DNA of 18,822 bases from an uncultured Sutterella sp. (GCA_900767875.1 CAAGAT010000040.1:1-18822), one strand, 5' to 3'. Positions 5,731 through 13,883 are shown, counted from the first letter of the stretch. A program made the numbers and translations. The notes: generated from the sequence alone by a model not told the origin.

Positions 5731-8610
5731 TTACAGCGTACGGGCCACTTCCGTGACTTCGAAGATTTCGAGCTGATCGTCGACCTTGATGTCGTCGTAG
5801 CCCTTAAGGCTCAGACCGCATTCGTTGCCGGCCTGCACTTCGCGCACGTCGTCCTTGAAGTGCTTCAGGCTCGCCAATTCGCCGGTCCAGATCACCACAT
5901 TGTCGCGCAGCAGGCGGGCGCTGGCGTTGCGGCGCACCACACCTTCGAGCACGCGGCAGCCGGCGATGAGGCCGACCTTGGGCACGCGGATGACCTGACG
6001 GATTTCGAGCAGGCCCAGCGCCGTTTCCTTCTTCTCGGGCGAGAGCATGCCGCTCATGGCCGCACGCACCTCATCGACCGCGTCGTAGATGATGTTGTAG
6101 TAGCGGATGTCCACGTCTTCCTGCTCGGCAAGCTTGCGGGCCTGCTGGTCGGCACGCACGTTAAAGCCGATGATGACGGCCTGCGAGGCCGCGGCGAGGT
6201 TGACGTCGGTTTCCGTAATGCCGCCCACGGCGCTATGCACGACCTGCACGCGCACTTCGTCGGTCGACAGCTTCGTGAGGGCATGCACCAGCGCTTCGGT
6301 CGAACCCTGAACGTCGGCCTTGATGATGAGCGAGAGGGTCTTGACTTCGCCCTGGTTGACGTCCGAGAACATGTTTTCGAGCTTTTGCGCCTGCTGACGC
6401 GCGAGTTTGACTTCGCGGTACTTGCCCTGACGGAAGAGGGCCACTTCACGGGCCTTGCGTTCGTCGGGCACGACGATGAGTTCGTCACCGGCCGAGGGCA
6501 CGTCCGACAGACCCTGGATTTCCACCGGGATCGATGGGCCGGCCTGATTGACCTGGTTGCCCATTTCGTTGATCATGGCGCGCACGCGGCCGAAGCACTG
6601 GCCGGCCAGAACGATGTCGCCCTTTTGCAGCAAACCGGACTGAACCAGGATCGAGGCCACCGGGCCGCGGCCCTTATCGAGGCGGCTTTCGATCACCAGG
6701 CCCTTGGCCGGCCCCTTGTCCGGGGCCTTAAGTTCGAGCATTTCGGCCTGCAGTAGCACGTTTTCCAGCAGTTCGTCCACGCCCTTGCCGGTCTTGGCCG
6801 ACACCGGGCAGAACGGCACGTCGCCGCCGTACTCTTCGGGCAGCACTTCGTTCTGAACGAGTTCACCCTTGACGCGTTCGATGTTGGCTTCGGGCTTGTC
6901 GATCTTGTTGATCGCCACCACGAGCGGAACACCGGCGGCGCGGGCGTGCGCAATGGCTTCCTTGGTCTGGGGCATGACGCCGTCGTCGGCGGCCACCACC
7001 AGAATCACGATGTCGGTGGCCTGGGCACCGCGGGCACGCATGGCCGTAAAGGCTTCGTGGCCCGGGGTGTCGAGGAACGTCACGATGCCGCGCGGTGTCT
7101 TGACGTGGTAGGCACCAATGTGCTGCGTGATGCCGCCGGCTTCGCCCGCAGCGACCTTGGCGCGGCGGATGTAATCGAGCAGCGAGGTCTTGCCGTGGTC
7201 GACGTGCCCCATGATGGTCACGACCGGGGGACGCGGCACGGCCGGGAACTGTTCCTGCGTGGTTTCGAGTTCACCCAGGAGCGATTCCGGATCGTCGGCC
7301 TTGGCGGCGATCGCCTTGTGGCCCATTTCCTCGACGATGATCATCGCCGTTTCCTGATCGAGCATCTGGTTGATCGTCACCATCTGGCCCATCTTCATGA
7401 GGGTCTTGATGACTTCGGTGGCCTTGACGCTCATCTTGTGCGCCAGATCGGCCACGCTGATCGTTTCGGGCACGGTCACTTCGCGCACCACCGGTTCGGT
7501 GGGCATCTGCACCTGACGGGACTCGTGCTTGTGGTTCTTGCGGCCGCGGCTGTGCCAGCTCGTCGACTCGTCACCGTCCACATCGCCGCGGGTCTTCATG
7601 CCGGCGCGGCCGCGACCGGCGCGGTCGTCGTCGCCCCAGCGATCGGCGTTCTTGCCGGCACCCTTGCCGCGGCCCTTGCCGCCGGCCTTGGCGTCGGTCT
7701 GGGCGTCGGTCTTTTCCGTCGCCGCGCTCTTGACGGGCTTGTCGGTCTTGGCGGGCTTTTGGGCGGCCTTGGGCTGAGCCGGTCTCTTTTGTTCCTTCTT
7801 GGCCTCTTCGGCACGGTCAGTCTTGTCGCCGCGGTCGGCCTTGGCCTTGAGAACGGTCTTGGGCTTGGCGAGCATGGCGCGAATGGCCTCGGCTTCCTGC
7901 TGGGCCTTCAAGCGCGCTTCCTGGCGGCGCACTTCGAGCGCAGCCTTTTCGGCGGCTTCCTTTTCAGCCTGCGCCTTGGCGGCGGCCTTTTGAGCCTGTT
8001 CCTTGGCGGCGACCTTTTTCTGTTCGGCCTTCTGAGCGGCCTGACGGGCGGCTTCCTGCGCGGCCTTTTCATCGGCGGCAGCCTTTTCCTGCGCCTTGTG
8101 CGCGGCGGCCTCTTCGGCCTGGGCCTTTTCGGCGGCAGCCTTGGCCGCGGCTTCTTCGGCGGCCTTACGGGCGGCCTCTTCGGCAGCCTTCTTGGCGGCT
8201 TCTTCGGCGACGGCCTTACGGGCGGCCTCTTCGACCTCGGCGCGCTGCTTTTCCTGCAGTTCGCGGTCGAGCTGAGCCTTGGCCTGCGCCTGAATTTCGG
8301 CGCGCATGGCTTCGGCAGCCTGGTTCTTCACGAAGACGCGGCGGCGGCGCACTTCCACTTCGATCGTACGCGCCCCGCCCTGGCCGTCGTTCTGACGGAT
8401 GGTGCTCGTCTCGCGGCGCGTCACCGTGATCTTGCGCGGCGTGGCCACGCGTTCCTGACGCAGGCTCTCGAGCAGCTGGCGCTTGTCGGCGTCGCTGATT
8501 TCGTCGCTCGTGCCCGTGACCCGCACACCGGCCGCCTTGAGCTGAGACAAAAGCGTGTCGGCGGAAACCTTCAGTTCGCGGGCAAATTCAATAACGGTGT
8601 TGTTTGCCAT
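5731..8610 (-). CDS. infB: Translation initiation factor IF-2
   Basis: The 959-aa protein is IF-2, the GTPase that brings fMet-tRNA to the 30S subunit and promotes subunit joining. It opens with an IF2 N-terminal module (residues ~1-50), followed by a long Ala/Lys/Glu-rich coiled stretch (~85-255), a Gly/Arg-rich linker, and a second N-terminal-type module at ~375-430. The G domain has GHVDHGKTS near 461-470, DTPGHEAF near 515 and NKIDKP near 568. The C-terminal domains that bind fMet-tRNA complete the protein. The length is long but usual for betaproteobacteria. Its ATG has a GGGAG ribosome site. Two stop codons stand in tandem (TAATAA). An internal start producing a shorter form is possible but cannot be shown here. 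Confidence 0.97.
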   Translation of the reverse strand: MANNTVIEFARELKVSADTLLSQLKAAGVRVTGTSDEISDADKRQLLESLRQERVATPRKITVTRRETSTIRQNDGQGGARTIEVEVRRRRVFVKNQAAEAMRAEIQAQAKAQLDRELQEKQRAEVEEAARKAVAEEAAKKAAEEAARKAAEEAAAKAAAEKAQAEEAAAHKAQEKAAADEKAAQEAARQAAQKAEQKKVAAKEQAQKAAAKAQAEKEAAEKAALEVRRQEARLKAQQEAEAIRAMLAKPKTVLKAKADRGDKTDRAEEAKKEQKRPAQPKAAQKPAKTDKPVKSAATEKTDAQTDAKAGGKGRGKGAGKNADRWGDDDRAGRGRAGMKTRGDVDGDESTSWHSRGRKNHKHESRQVQMPTEPVVREVTVPETISVADLAHKMSVKATEVIKTLMKMGQMVTINQMLDQETAMIIVEEMGHKAIAAKADDPESLLGELETTQEQFPAVPRPPVVTIMGHVDHGKTSLLDYIRRAKVAAGEAGGITQHIGAYHVKTPRGIVTFLDTPGHEAFTAMRARGAQATDIVILVVAADDGVMPQTKEAIAHARAAGVPLVVAINKIDKPEANIERVKGELVQNEVLPEEYGGDVPFCPVSAKTGKGVDELLENVLLQAEMLELKAPDKGPAKGLVIESRLDKGRGPVASILVQSGLLQKGDIVLAGQCFGRVRAMINEMGNQVNQAGPSIPVEIQGLSDVPSAGDELIVVPDERKAREVALFRQGKYREVKLARQQAQKLENMFSDVNQGEVKTLSLIIKADVQGSTEALVHALTKLSTDEVRVQVVHSAVGGITETDVNLAAASQAVIIGFNVRADQQARKLAEQEDVDIRYYNIIYDAVDEVRAAMSGMLSPEKKETALGLLEIRQVIRVPKVGLIAGCRVLEGVVRRNASARLLRDNVVIWTGELASLKHFKDDVREVQAGNECGLSLKGYDDIKVDDQLEIFEVTEVARTL

Positions 8611-8643
8611 GTGTTCTTTTTCTCCCGCCGCCGCCCGCTGGGG

Positions 8644-8670
8644 CGGGTTGAAGGCTGCGCCTTAAACCCG
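8644..8670 (-). other. Imperfect hairpin between nusA and infB
   Basis: CGGGTT (8644-8649) pairs with AACCCG (8665-8670), and inside it AAGGC pairs with GCCTT around a 3-nt loop, with one mismatch between the stems. It lies in the 105-bp nusA-infB gap, which has no gene. No T run follows on the minus strand, so processing or mRNA stability is more likely than termination. Confidence 0.4.
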
Positions 8671-8715
8671 AAGCCCTTGAGGGGCGTGCGGCTGTTGTGG
8701 TTTCGGTTTCCGGAC

Positions 8716-10203
8716 TTATTCCTGAGTCCAGCTCGCGCGGGCGGCCATAATGAGGCGCTGCGCTTCTTGCTGGCTGATGCCGGCCTTTTGCATGAGCTCT
8801 TCGGTATCGAGGTCACCGAGCTCGTCGGCTGTCTTGATGCCTTCGCTCACGAGGCGGCTCGCGAGGTCATTGTCCATGTCCTCAAGACCCATCAGGGAGG
8901 CGTCGGCCTGGCGCAGGTTTTCCTCACGCTTGAGGGCGCGGGCAAGCAACACGTGGCGGGCGCGTTCGCGCAGGTCGGCCACGGTCTGTTCGTCGAAGAT
9001 GCCGAGTTCGACGATTTCCTGTTCGGGCACGTAGGCGAGTTCTTCGAGGCTGTAGATGCCGTCCTGAACGAGCGCCATTGCGTCGTCCTGGCTCATCGAC
9101 AGTTCCGTCATGAACTCGCTGCAGGCGGCCTGATCTTCCTCTTCCTGCTTCTTGTTGGCTTCTTCGGCCGTCATGATGTTGATCTGCCAGCCGGTGAGTT
9201 CACTCGCGAGGCGCACATTCTGACCGCCGCGGCCGATGGCGATGGCAAGGTTCTCCTCGTCCACCGTCACGTCCATGCTGCGGCTTTCTTCGTCGGCCAC
9301 CACCTTGGAAACCTTGGCGGGCTTGAGGGCTTCGACGATGTATTGAACGGGGTTTTCGTCCCAGCGCACCACGTCGATACGCTCGCCGGCGAGCTCGTTG
9401 GTGACGGCCGTCACACGCGAGCCGCGGATGCCGATGCAGGTGCCCACGGGTTCGACGCGCTTGTCGTGGCTGATGACGGCGATCTTGGCGCGCGAGCCCG
9501 GATCGCGGGCGGCGGCCTTGATTTCGACCGTGCCTTCTTCGATTTCCGGCACTTCTAGCTCAAAGAGCTTCATGAGGAATTCGTTGCAGGCGCGCGAAAG
9601 GATCACCTGCTTGCCCTTGTTGGTTTCATCCACGCGCAGCACGTAGGCGCGCACGCGGTCGGAGTTGCGCAGGTTTTCGCGCGGAATCATTTCGCTCTTG
9701 GGCAGACGCGCCTCGAGGCGACCGATTTCGATCACGGCGCCTTCCTTGTCGGCGCGCTTGACCTGGCCGGAGACGACCTTTTCCTGGCGCGAAAGGAACT
9801 CGTTGAGGATCTGTTCGCGTTCGGCGTCGCGCAGACGCTGCAGGATGACCTGCTTGGCATCCTGGGCAAAGCGGCGGCCCGAGGTGTTGATGTTTTCGAT
9901 GGGCTTTTCAATGTAGTCGCCCACCTGCAGTTCCGGATAGTCGTCGTGAATGTCCGAGAACATTTCTTCGCGGTCGGGCTGCTGCAGGCCCATGTCGTCG
10001 CTGACGATCACCCAGCGGCGCACGGCCGTCCAGTCGCCCGTATTAGGATCGACGTGCACGAGCACATCAGCATCCTCACCGGGAAACTGAGCCTTCTTGA
10101 CGGCGCTGGCAAGCGCGATTTCGAGGACGCCGAAAACGGCGGACTTTTCAACGTTCTTCTCGCGGGCGAGGACGTCGACCATTTCGAGCATTTCGCGGCT
10201 CAT
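8716..10203 (-). CDS. nusA: Transcription termination/antitermination factor NusA
   Basis: The 495-aa protein is NusA, which binds RNA polymerase and nascent RNA and controls pausing, termination and rRNA antitermination. The N-terminal polymerase-binding domain (1 to ~130) is followed by an S1 domain (from VVSGQVKRADKEGAVIEIG) and two KH domains (VGTCIGIRGSRV and IGRGGQNVRLASELTGW). Two C-terminal acidic repeats contain SLEELAYVPEQE and TADELGDLDTEE. This full-length form with both repeats is usual in beta- and gammaproteobacteria. The ATG lies 3 nt after the rimP stop, with an AAAGGG ribosome site inside the end of rimP. NusA is known to act on the leader of its own operon in E. coli, which makes the terminator upstream of rimP relevant. 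Confidence 0.97.
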   Translation of the reverse strand: MSREMLEMVDVLAREKNVEKSAVFGVLEIALASAVKKAQFPGEDADVLVHVDPNTGDWTAVRRWVIVSDDMGLQQPDREEMFSDIHDDYPELQVGDYIEKPIENINTSGRRFAQDAKQVILQRLRDAEREQILNEFLSRQEKVVSGQVKRADKEGAVIEIGRLEARLPKSEMIPRENLRNSDRVRAYVLRVDETNKGKQVILSRACNEFLMKLFELEVPEIEEGTVEIKAAARDPGSRAKIAVISHDKRVEPVGTCIGIRGSRVTAVTNELAGERIDVVRWDENPVQYIVEALKPAKVSKVVADEESRSMDVTVDEENLAIAIGRGGQNVRLASELTGWQINIMTAEEANKKQEEEDQAACSEFMTELSMSQDDAMALVQDGIYSLEELAYVPEQEIVELGIFDEQTVADLRERARHVLLARALKREENLRQADASLMGLEDMDNDLASRLVSEGIKTADELGDLDTEELMQKAGISQQEAQRLIMAARASWTQE

Positions 10204-10206
10204 GAC

Positions 10207-10776
10207 TTATTTCCCTTTAAAGTTAAGTTCTGCAATCAAATTGGCGCGGTCCACATCGCCGAGTGCGAAGCGCACGTGCACGGGCTCGGCCTTGGGCTTG
10301 GCCTTGCCGTCGCGTTTTTTCTTGGCGGCCTGGCTCGGCGTGCGGGCGATGTCGAGTTCCTCAAACGAAAACGAAATCACTTCGGCACCCTCGTCGACTT
10401 CGACGCCGAGAATGACGCCGTCGAGCTTGCGGCGGCCCGCTTCGGGGAACCCTTCGGCCTTGAGCGGCTCGTAGAGCTCGACGTGCGCGGGGCGACCGAC
10501 AAAGCGACGCCAGTCCTTGGCGCGCTTTAAGGGGCGCTCGACGCCGGGGCTGGCGACCTCAAGGCGGTCGTAGTCGATGTCTTCGACCGTAAACAAGTGC
10601 GTGATCTGATCGCTCACGGCTTCGCAGTCGTCGACACCGACGCCGCCTTCGGCCGTCGAGTCGATCGTGACGCGCATCAGACCGCGGGGCAGGCGTTCGA
10701 ATTCGACGAATTCGTATCCGAGCCCCTCGACCGTTTCCTCAACGATTCGCGTGATTTCAGCAGTTGATTTCTGCAT
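10207..10776 (-). CDS. rimP: Ribosome maturation factor RimP
   Basis: The 189-aa protein is RimP, needed for early 30S subunit assembly. The N-terminal domain shows the usual EGLGYEFVEFERLPRGLMRV pattern, written here only in part, and the key signature LEVASPGVERPLK lies near the middle; the C-terminal beta-barrel domain follows. It is somewhat longer than E. coli RimP (about 150 aa) because of a Lys-rich insertion (AAKKKRDGKAKPKAEP) before the last strands. It is the first gene of the operon. The ATG at 10776 has only a short ribosome site (GGA) and stands 14 nt behind the U tract of an intrinsic terminator, so translation may depend on leader folding. Confidence 0.95.
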   Translation of the reverse strand: MQKSTAEITRIVEETVEGLGYEFVEFERLPRGLMRVTIDSTAEGGVGVDDCEAVSDQITHLFTVEDIDYDRLEVASPGVERPLKRAKDWRRFVGRPAHVELYEPLKAEGFPEAGRRKLDGVILGVEVDEGAEVISFSFEELDIARTPSQAAKKKRDGKAKPKAEPVHVRFALGDVDRANLIAELNFKGK

Positions 10777-10790
10777 GGATCCGTTTGACT

Positions 10791-10824
10791 AAAAAAAACA
10801 AAAAAAAATGGGCGCAATGCCCAT
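10791..10824 (-). terminator. Intrinsic terminator in the rimP leader (possible attenuator)
   Basis: On the minus strand ATGGGC and GCCCAT form a 6-bp stem around ATTGC, followed at once by a long T tract interrupted by one G. It lies between the operon promoter and the rimP start, so transcripts must pass it. Upstream in the leader, CCCAT (in GCACCCATG) could pair with the ATGGG arm and break the stem. An attenuator in the rimP leader is known from gammaproteobacteria; that this is a counterpart is inference. Confidence 0.75.
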
Positions 10825-10861
10825 CCCTAACCCCATCCAACATGGGTGCCCGTACGCCGTC

Positions 10862-10881
10862 GCAGGCCTTGCGGCCGCTGC
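10862..10881 (-). other. Leader hairpin with GCAA tetraloop
   Basis: In the rimP leader RNA, GGCC-GCAA-GGCC forms a tight stem with a GNRA-type loop, extended by GCA/TGC on either side of a small bulge. Such a fold could pause polymerase or bind a protein upstream of the terminator. Confidence 0.35.
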
Positions 10882-10955
10882 GCGTGCGGACAATATAGCG
10901 AGGGCCTCCGAAGGCGAATGACTTAAAAATTCCCCGCTTCGAAGGCGTGCCGCGG

Positions 10956-10983
10956 ATTATAACGATTTCTCGTTAAATTTCAA
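10956..10983 (-). promoter_or_regulatory. Sigma70 promoter of the rimP-nusA-infB operon
   Basis: On the minus strand TTGAAA, a 16-bp spacer and a perfect TATAAT make a strong sigma70-type promoter. The start point should be near 10949, leaving a leader of about 172 nt. The spacer holds an inverted repeat AACGA-4-TCGTT (10961-10974) that could be an operator. Confidence 0.8.
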
Positions 10984-11011
10984 GGAGTTTAACCCTCCAC
11001 ACCCCCGCCCT

Positions 11012-11034
11012 CGCCTCCCGGCAAGCGGGAGGCG
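11012..11034 (-). terminator. Strong hairpin after rluB, terminator without U run
   Basis: CGCCTCCCG and CGGGAGGCG form a perfect 9-bp stem with a GCAAG loop, 15 nt beyond the rluB stop. No T run follows on either strand, so it may protect or process the 3' end rather than terminate by itself. Confidence 0.4.
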
Positions 11035-11049
11035 GTCGGCGGGCACCGC

Positions 11050-12801
11050 TCAGCGGCGCTTCTTGTGCCCGTAATTTTTGGGTTTGCCGATGCGGTTGGG
11101 CGCGGCCGGTGCGGGCTCCTCGGCGCGGGCCAGCGCCCGTCCGTAGGCGCCCTGCGCGGCGCCGAGACTGCCGCTGGCGATGTAGTTGACGGTGCTGAGC
11201 ATCGGGTCGGGAATCCAATCGCCCTTACGCTCATTGCGACGCCCGCCCTTGCGATCGCTGCCCTTTTTGCCGCCCTTTTGCGGCGCGGCCTTTTTGCCGG
11301 CACCCGCAGCGGGAGCGGCGCTTTCGAGCTGCGCCATCCAGGCCTGCACCCAGTCGGGCTTGAGCTCGCGGGTAGTGCCGCGCGCCAGATCCGAGGGCAG
11401 ACGCACGGCGCCGTAGCGCACGCGAATCAAGCGGCTCACCGTCAGGCCCACGGCCGCAAACATGCGGCGCACCTCACGGTTGCGGCCTTCGCTGATGCGC
11501 ACGACAAACCAGCGGTTGAGGTTGTCCCCGCCTTTTTCCTCGATCATCGAAAAGTGCGCGGGGCCGTCTTCGAGCTGCACGCCGTCCAAAAGGGCCTGCT
11601 TGGCCTCTTCGGTCATGACGCCGGCGGCACGCACGGCGTACTCGCGCTCGATTTCGTAGCGCGGGTGCATCAGGCGGTTGGCCAGCTCGCCGCTCGTCGT
11701 AAAGAGCAGCAGGCCTTCGGTATTAAAGTCCAAACGGCCCACGGCGATCCAGCGCGCCCCGGAAATCTTGGGCAGGGCGTCAAAAACGCTCGGGCGACCC
11801 TGCGGGTCGCGCATGCTCACGATCTGGCCGGCGGGCTTGTGGTAGACGAGCACCCTCGGCATCTTGGGCTGCTTGCCCTGTGCCATGCGTTTGACCACGC
11901 GACCGTTCAAGCGAACGATGTCGCCCGGCATCACGCGCTGTCCGAGGTAGGCGGGTTCGGAATTGACCGAAATGCGCCCCTCGAGAATGAGCTGCTCCAT
12001 GTCGCGGCGGCTGCCCAGACCGAGGTCGGCCAGCACCTTGTGCAGCTTTTCGCTTTGCTTGACGAGCTCGTTTTTCTTGGCGGCCTTGCCCTGCGCGAGC
12101 ACCTTGGGGTCAAAGAGCTGAGCGGCACAGAGCGACGCGTCAATGGTTGGGGCATCGGCCGGCACGCTCATGCCTTCGTCGTCCTCAAGAGCGACGCGTG
12201 CGGCGCGGCCACGCTCGGGGCTGCGGCGCGGCTTTTTGCCCTTGGCAACACGGGCGGGCTCGGCCGACGGAGCCTTGTCTTCGCGCGAAAACGGCGGCTC
12301 CGCACCCTCGGCCGGCTCCTGCCCCTTGCCCTCGGCCGCAGGGCGGCGGGCACGGCGCTTTAAGGGGAAGCGGTTGCGGCGGGCGGCGGGAGCCGATTCG
12401 CTCTTGGTTTGCGCCTCAGCAGCCGGCGCGGACGCGACGGGCTCGGCCGGGGTCTCAAGCGGAACCGCCGGTTCGGCCACGGGGACCGCCGGGGTTTCGG
12501 CGACAGTCACCGCTTCTTCCGACTTTTTACGGCGCACGACGCGCTTTTTGGGCTTGGACTCTTCGGCTTCCTCTTGCGGGGCGGCCGTCGCGTCGGGAGC
12601 GGGCTCTTGGGCCATCACAGCCTTAGCCTTGCGCGTGCGCGGCTTTTTGGGAGCTGGAGTCGCTTCGCCCAGCGCGCCGGCGGCGACAGCCTCGGCGCCT
12701 TCGGCGGCCGCGGTCTTGCGGCGGCGCACGGTGCGCTTTTTGGGTTCGGCCGCAGCCTCGCCTTCGGGTTGCTTGAGCGTGTCCACTTCTTGTTCAGACA
12801 T
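11050..12801 (-). CDS. rluB: 23S rRNA pseudouridine(2605) synthase RluB, long-tailed
   Basis: The 583-aa protein has an RluB core: an S4 RNA-binding domain from ~250 (KLHKVLADLGLGSRRDMEQL) and the catalytic motif GRLDFNTEGLLLFT with D358. RluB makes a pseudouridine in the 23S rRNA peptidyl-transferase region. The core is flanked by a ~245-residue N-terminal extension rich in Lys, Arg, Ala, Glu and Pro, with repeats such as KKRTVRRRK and KKRVVRRKK, and a ~60-residue basic C-terminal tail. E. coli RluB is under 300 aa. I start it at ATG 12801 (MSEQEV), 22 nt after scpB; the open frame continues upstream only by overlapping scpB. No clear ribosome site is seen, so coupling with scpB is likely. 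RluE/RluF-type specificity is less likely but not excluded. Confidence 0.88.
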   Translation of the reverse strand: MSEQEVDTLKQPEGEAAAEPKKRTVRRRKTAAAEGAEAVAAGALGEATPAPKKPRTRKAKAVMAQEPAPDATAAPQEEAEESKPKKRVVRRKKSEEAVTVAETPAVPVAEPAVPLETPAEPVASAPAAEAQTKSESAPAARRNRFPLKRRARRPAAEGKGQEPAEGAEPPFSREDKAPSAEPARVAKGKKPRRSPERGRAARVALEDDEGMSVPADAPTIDASLCAAQLFDPKVLAQGKAAKKNELVKQSEKLHKVLADLGLGSRRDMEQLILEGRISVNSEPAYLGQRVMPGDIVRLNGRVVKRMAQGKQPKMPRVLVYHKPAGQIVSMRDPQGRPSVFDALPKISGARWIAVGRLDFNTEGLLLFTTSGELANRLMHPRYEIEREYAVRAAGVMTEEAKQALLDGVQLEDGPAHFSMIEEKGGDNLNRWFVVRISEGRNREVRRMFAAVGLTVSRLIRVRYGAVRLPSDLARGTTRELKPDWVQAWMAQLESAAPAAGAGKKAAPQKGGKKGSDRKGGRRNERKGDWIPDPMLSTVNYIASGSLGAAQGAYGRALARAEEPAPAAPNRIGKPKNYGHKKRR

Positions 12802-12823
12802 AGTCGTACGATGAATGTAAAGG

Positions 12824-13447
12824 TTACGAAGCCGGTGAGTTGTCGTCCGAAGCCTCGCCGGGAGCCTGTTCGCTTGCCGTCTCGGCTTTGGTCTCATCGG
12901 CAAAGACCAATTCGAATTCTTTGCTTTGCGGCAGATCGCCGGCGATGGGCGGCAGATCGGCCAGGGTTTTGAGCCCCAAATCGTCCAAAAAGAGCTGCGT
13001 CGTGGCAAAAAGCGCCGGACGCCCCGGGGTTTCGCGGTGCCCCACGATTTGAATCCACCCGCGCTCCTGCAGCTGACGCACCACGTTGGGGTTGACCGCC
13101 ACGCCGCGGATGTCTTCGATGTCGCCGCGGGTAACGGGCTGTCGGTAGGCGATGATCGCCAGCGTCTCCATCACCGCGCGCGAGTACTTGGGCACCTTCT
13201 GCTCGCTCATGCGCAGCAGATACTCGCCCACTTCAGAGCTCGTCACAAAGCCCCAGCCGCCCGCGCTTTCCACCAAGCGCAGGCCGCGGCTTTTCCAGTG
13301 TTCGGCCAGATTGCCCAGGGCCTCGAGCAGTTCGGTCTGCGTCAGCGTCCCGGTAAAAAGACGCGCGAGCTCCTCGAGCGTGAGCGGCTGCGGGCTCGTC
13401 AGAAGCGCCGCTTCAATGACGCATTCCGGTTGCAAAGTCTCTGCCAC
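12824..13447 (-). CDS. scpB: Segregation and condensation protein B
   Basis: The 207-aa protein is ScpB, the winged-helix partner of ScpA that binds SMC and helps chromosome condensation and segregation. Two winged-helix domains are visible; the conserved segment SRAVMETLAIIAYRQPVTR, followed by IEDIRGVAVNPNVVRQL and RGWIQIVGHRETPGRPALF, is diagnostic. The start is a GTG at 13447 with AGAGG about 13 nt upstream; an in-frame TGA lies about 20 codons before it and no other good start intervenes. It is followed by rluB after 22 nt, a pairing common in proteobacteria. scpA and smc are not in this window. Confidence 0.93.
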   Translation of the reverse strand: MAETLQPECVIEAALLTSPQPLTLEELARLFTGTLTQTELLEALGNLAEHWKSRGLRLVESAGGWGFVTSSEVGEYLLRMSEQKVPKYSRAVMETLAIIAYRQPVTRGDIEDIRGVAVNPNVVRQLQERGWIQIVGHRETPGRPALFATTQLFLDDLGLKTLADLPPIAGDLPQSKEFELVFADETKAETASEQAPGEASDDNSPAS

Positions 13448-13850
13448 GGTGTTGAAGTCGCCTCTTGCGTTCGGCCACTTCCGGGAGCCGTGCCGCGGAC
13501 AAACGGCAGGTCAACGGCCATCGCCTCGGTCGGGCCAAGGCTTGGGGAAATGGGATCAACGCGGTTGGATTCGGAAATCGTGCGCTTCGTACTCGGCCGG
13601 GCGCGGCATCTAGCGGCGCTGGAGGAGCCGACCGAGGGTCGGGCGGCGCCGGCCTGACGGCGGCGGGCTCTCGACAAAACTCACTCGGAAAGCGCTCTTG
13701 CGGTCTTGGGCGCCCCTCTTGTCGGGTGCCGGCCGAAGACCTCTGTTGCGGAAGTTATCTTACTCAATCTCGGCGGCGTTGAAAACGCCCGCCGTTTCAA
13801 CTTTTCGGCTGAGGCGCTCCCGCAAGGAAGCGTTTTTTTCGCGCGCGGAA
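13448..13850. other. About 400 bp without a recognisable gene
   Basis: I find no credible protein in this stretch: the open frames are low-complexity Arg/Gly/Ala/Ser shadows without ribosome sites. It should hold the scpB promoter. A candidate on the minus strand is TTTTCA-17-TAAGAT near 13755-13790. A strong hairpin (CGGCGG-CGTT paired with AACG-CCCGCCG, one bulge) lies at 13771-13794, and a plus-strand terminator-like element follows. Confidence 0.5.
13813..13839 (+). terminator. Plus-strand terminator-like hairpin with T7
   Basis: CGCT-CCC, a GCAA loop and GGA-AGCG make an imperfect stem directly followed by seven T on the plus strand. No plus-strand gene is known upstream, so it might end a small RNA or spurious antisense transcription towards tRNA-Arg. 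It cannot serve scpB or the tRNA, which are on the minus strand. Confidence 0.4.
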
Positions 13851-13851
13851 A

Positions 13852-13876
13852 TAAAAAAACAGCCCGAAGGCTGTTT
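13852..13876 (-). terminator. Intrinsic terminator of tRNA-Arg
   Basis: On the minus strand AAACAGCC-TTCG-GGCTGTTT forms a perfect 8-bp stem with the very stable UUCG loop, followed by a T run, 7 nt beyond the encoded CCA of the tRNA. Confidence 0.9.
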
Positions 13877-13883
13877 CTTTGAA

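Noticed and set aside
7845..8360. Repetitive stretch that might be a repeat array or CRISPR
   Set aside because: It is the Ala/Lys/Glu-rich coding region of infB with imperfect codon-level repeats and no regular spacers.
6946..9558. Plus-strand open frame of 870 codons antisense to infB and the end of nusA
   Set aside because: It is the mirror of a GC-rich Ala/Lys-rich gene; the product is low-complexity Leu/Gly/His-rich, matches no family and lies opposite two certain genes.
10777..11049. Initiator tRNA gene upstream of rimP as in E. coli (metZ)
   Set aside because: I searched the leader for a cloverleaf and a GGTTCGAATCC-type T arm on the minus strand and found none.
11065..12363. Plus-strand open frame of 432 codons opposite rluB
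   Set aside because: Low-complexity antisense of the charged tail and core of rluB; no ribosome site or family features.
12802..13008. N-terminal extension of rluB by 69 codons
   Set aside because: It would lie inside scpB in another frame and its Arg/Pro/Ser content looks like frame-shifted scpB; the ATG at 12801 follows scpB naturally.
13465..13782. Plus-strand 105-codon open frame in the gap upstream of scpB
   Set aside because: Arg/Gly/Ala/Ser-rich with no ribosome site and no recognisable motif; I treat the gap as non-coding.
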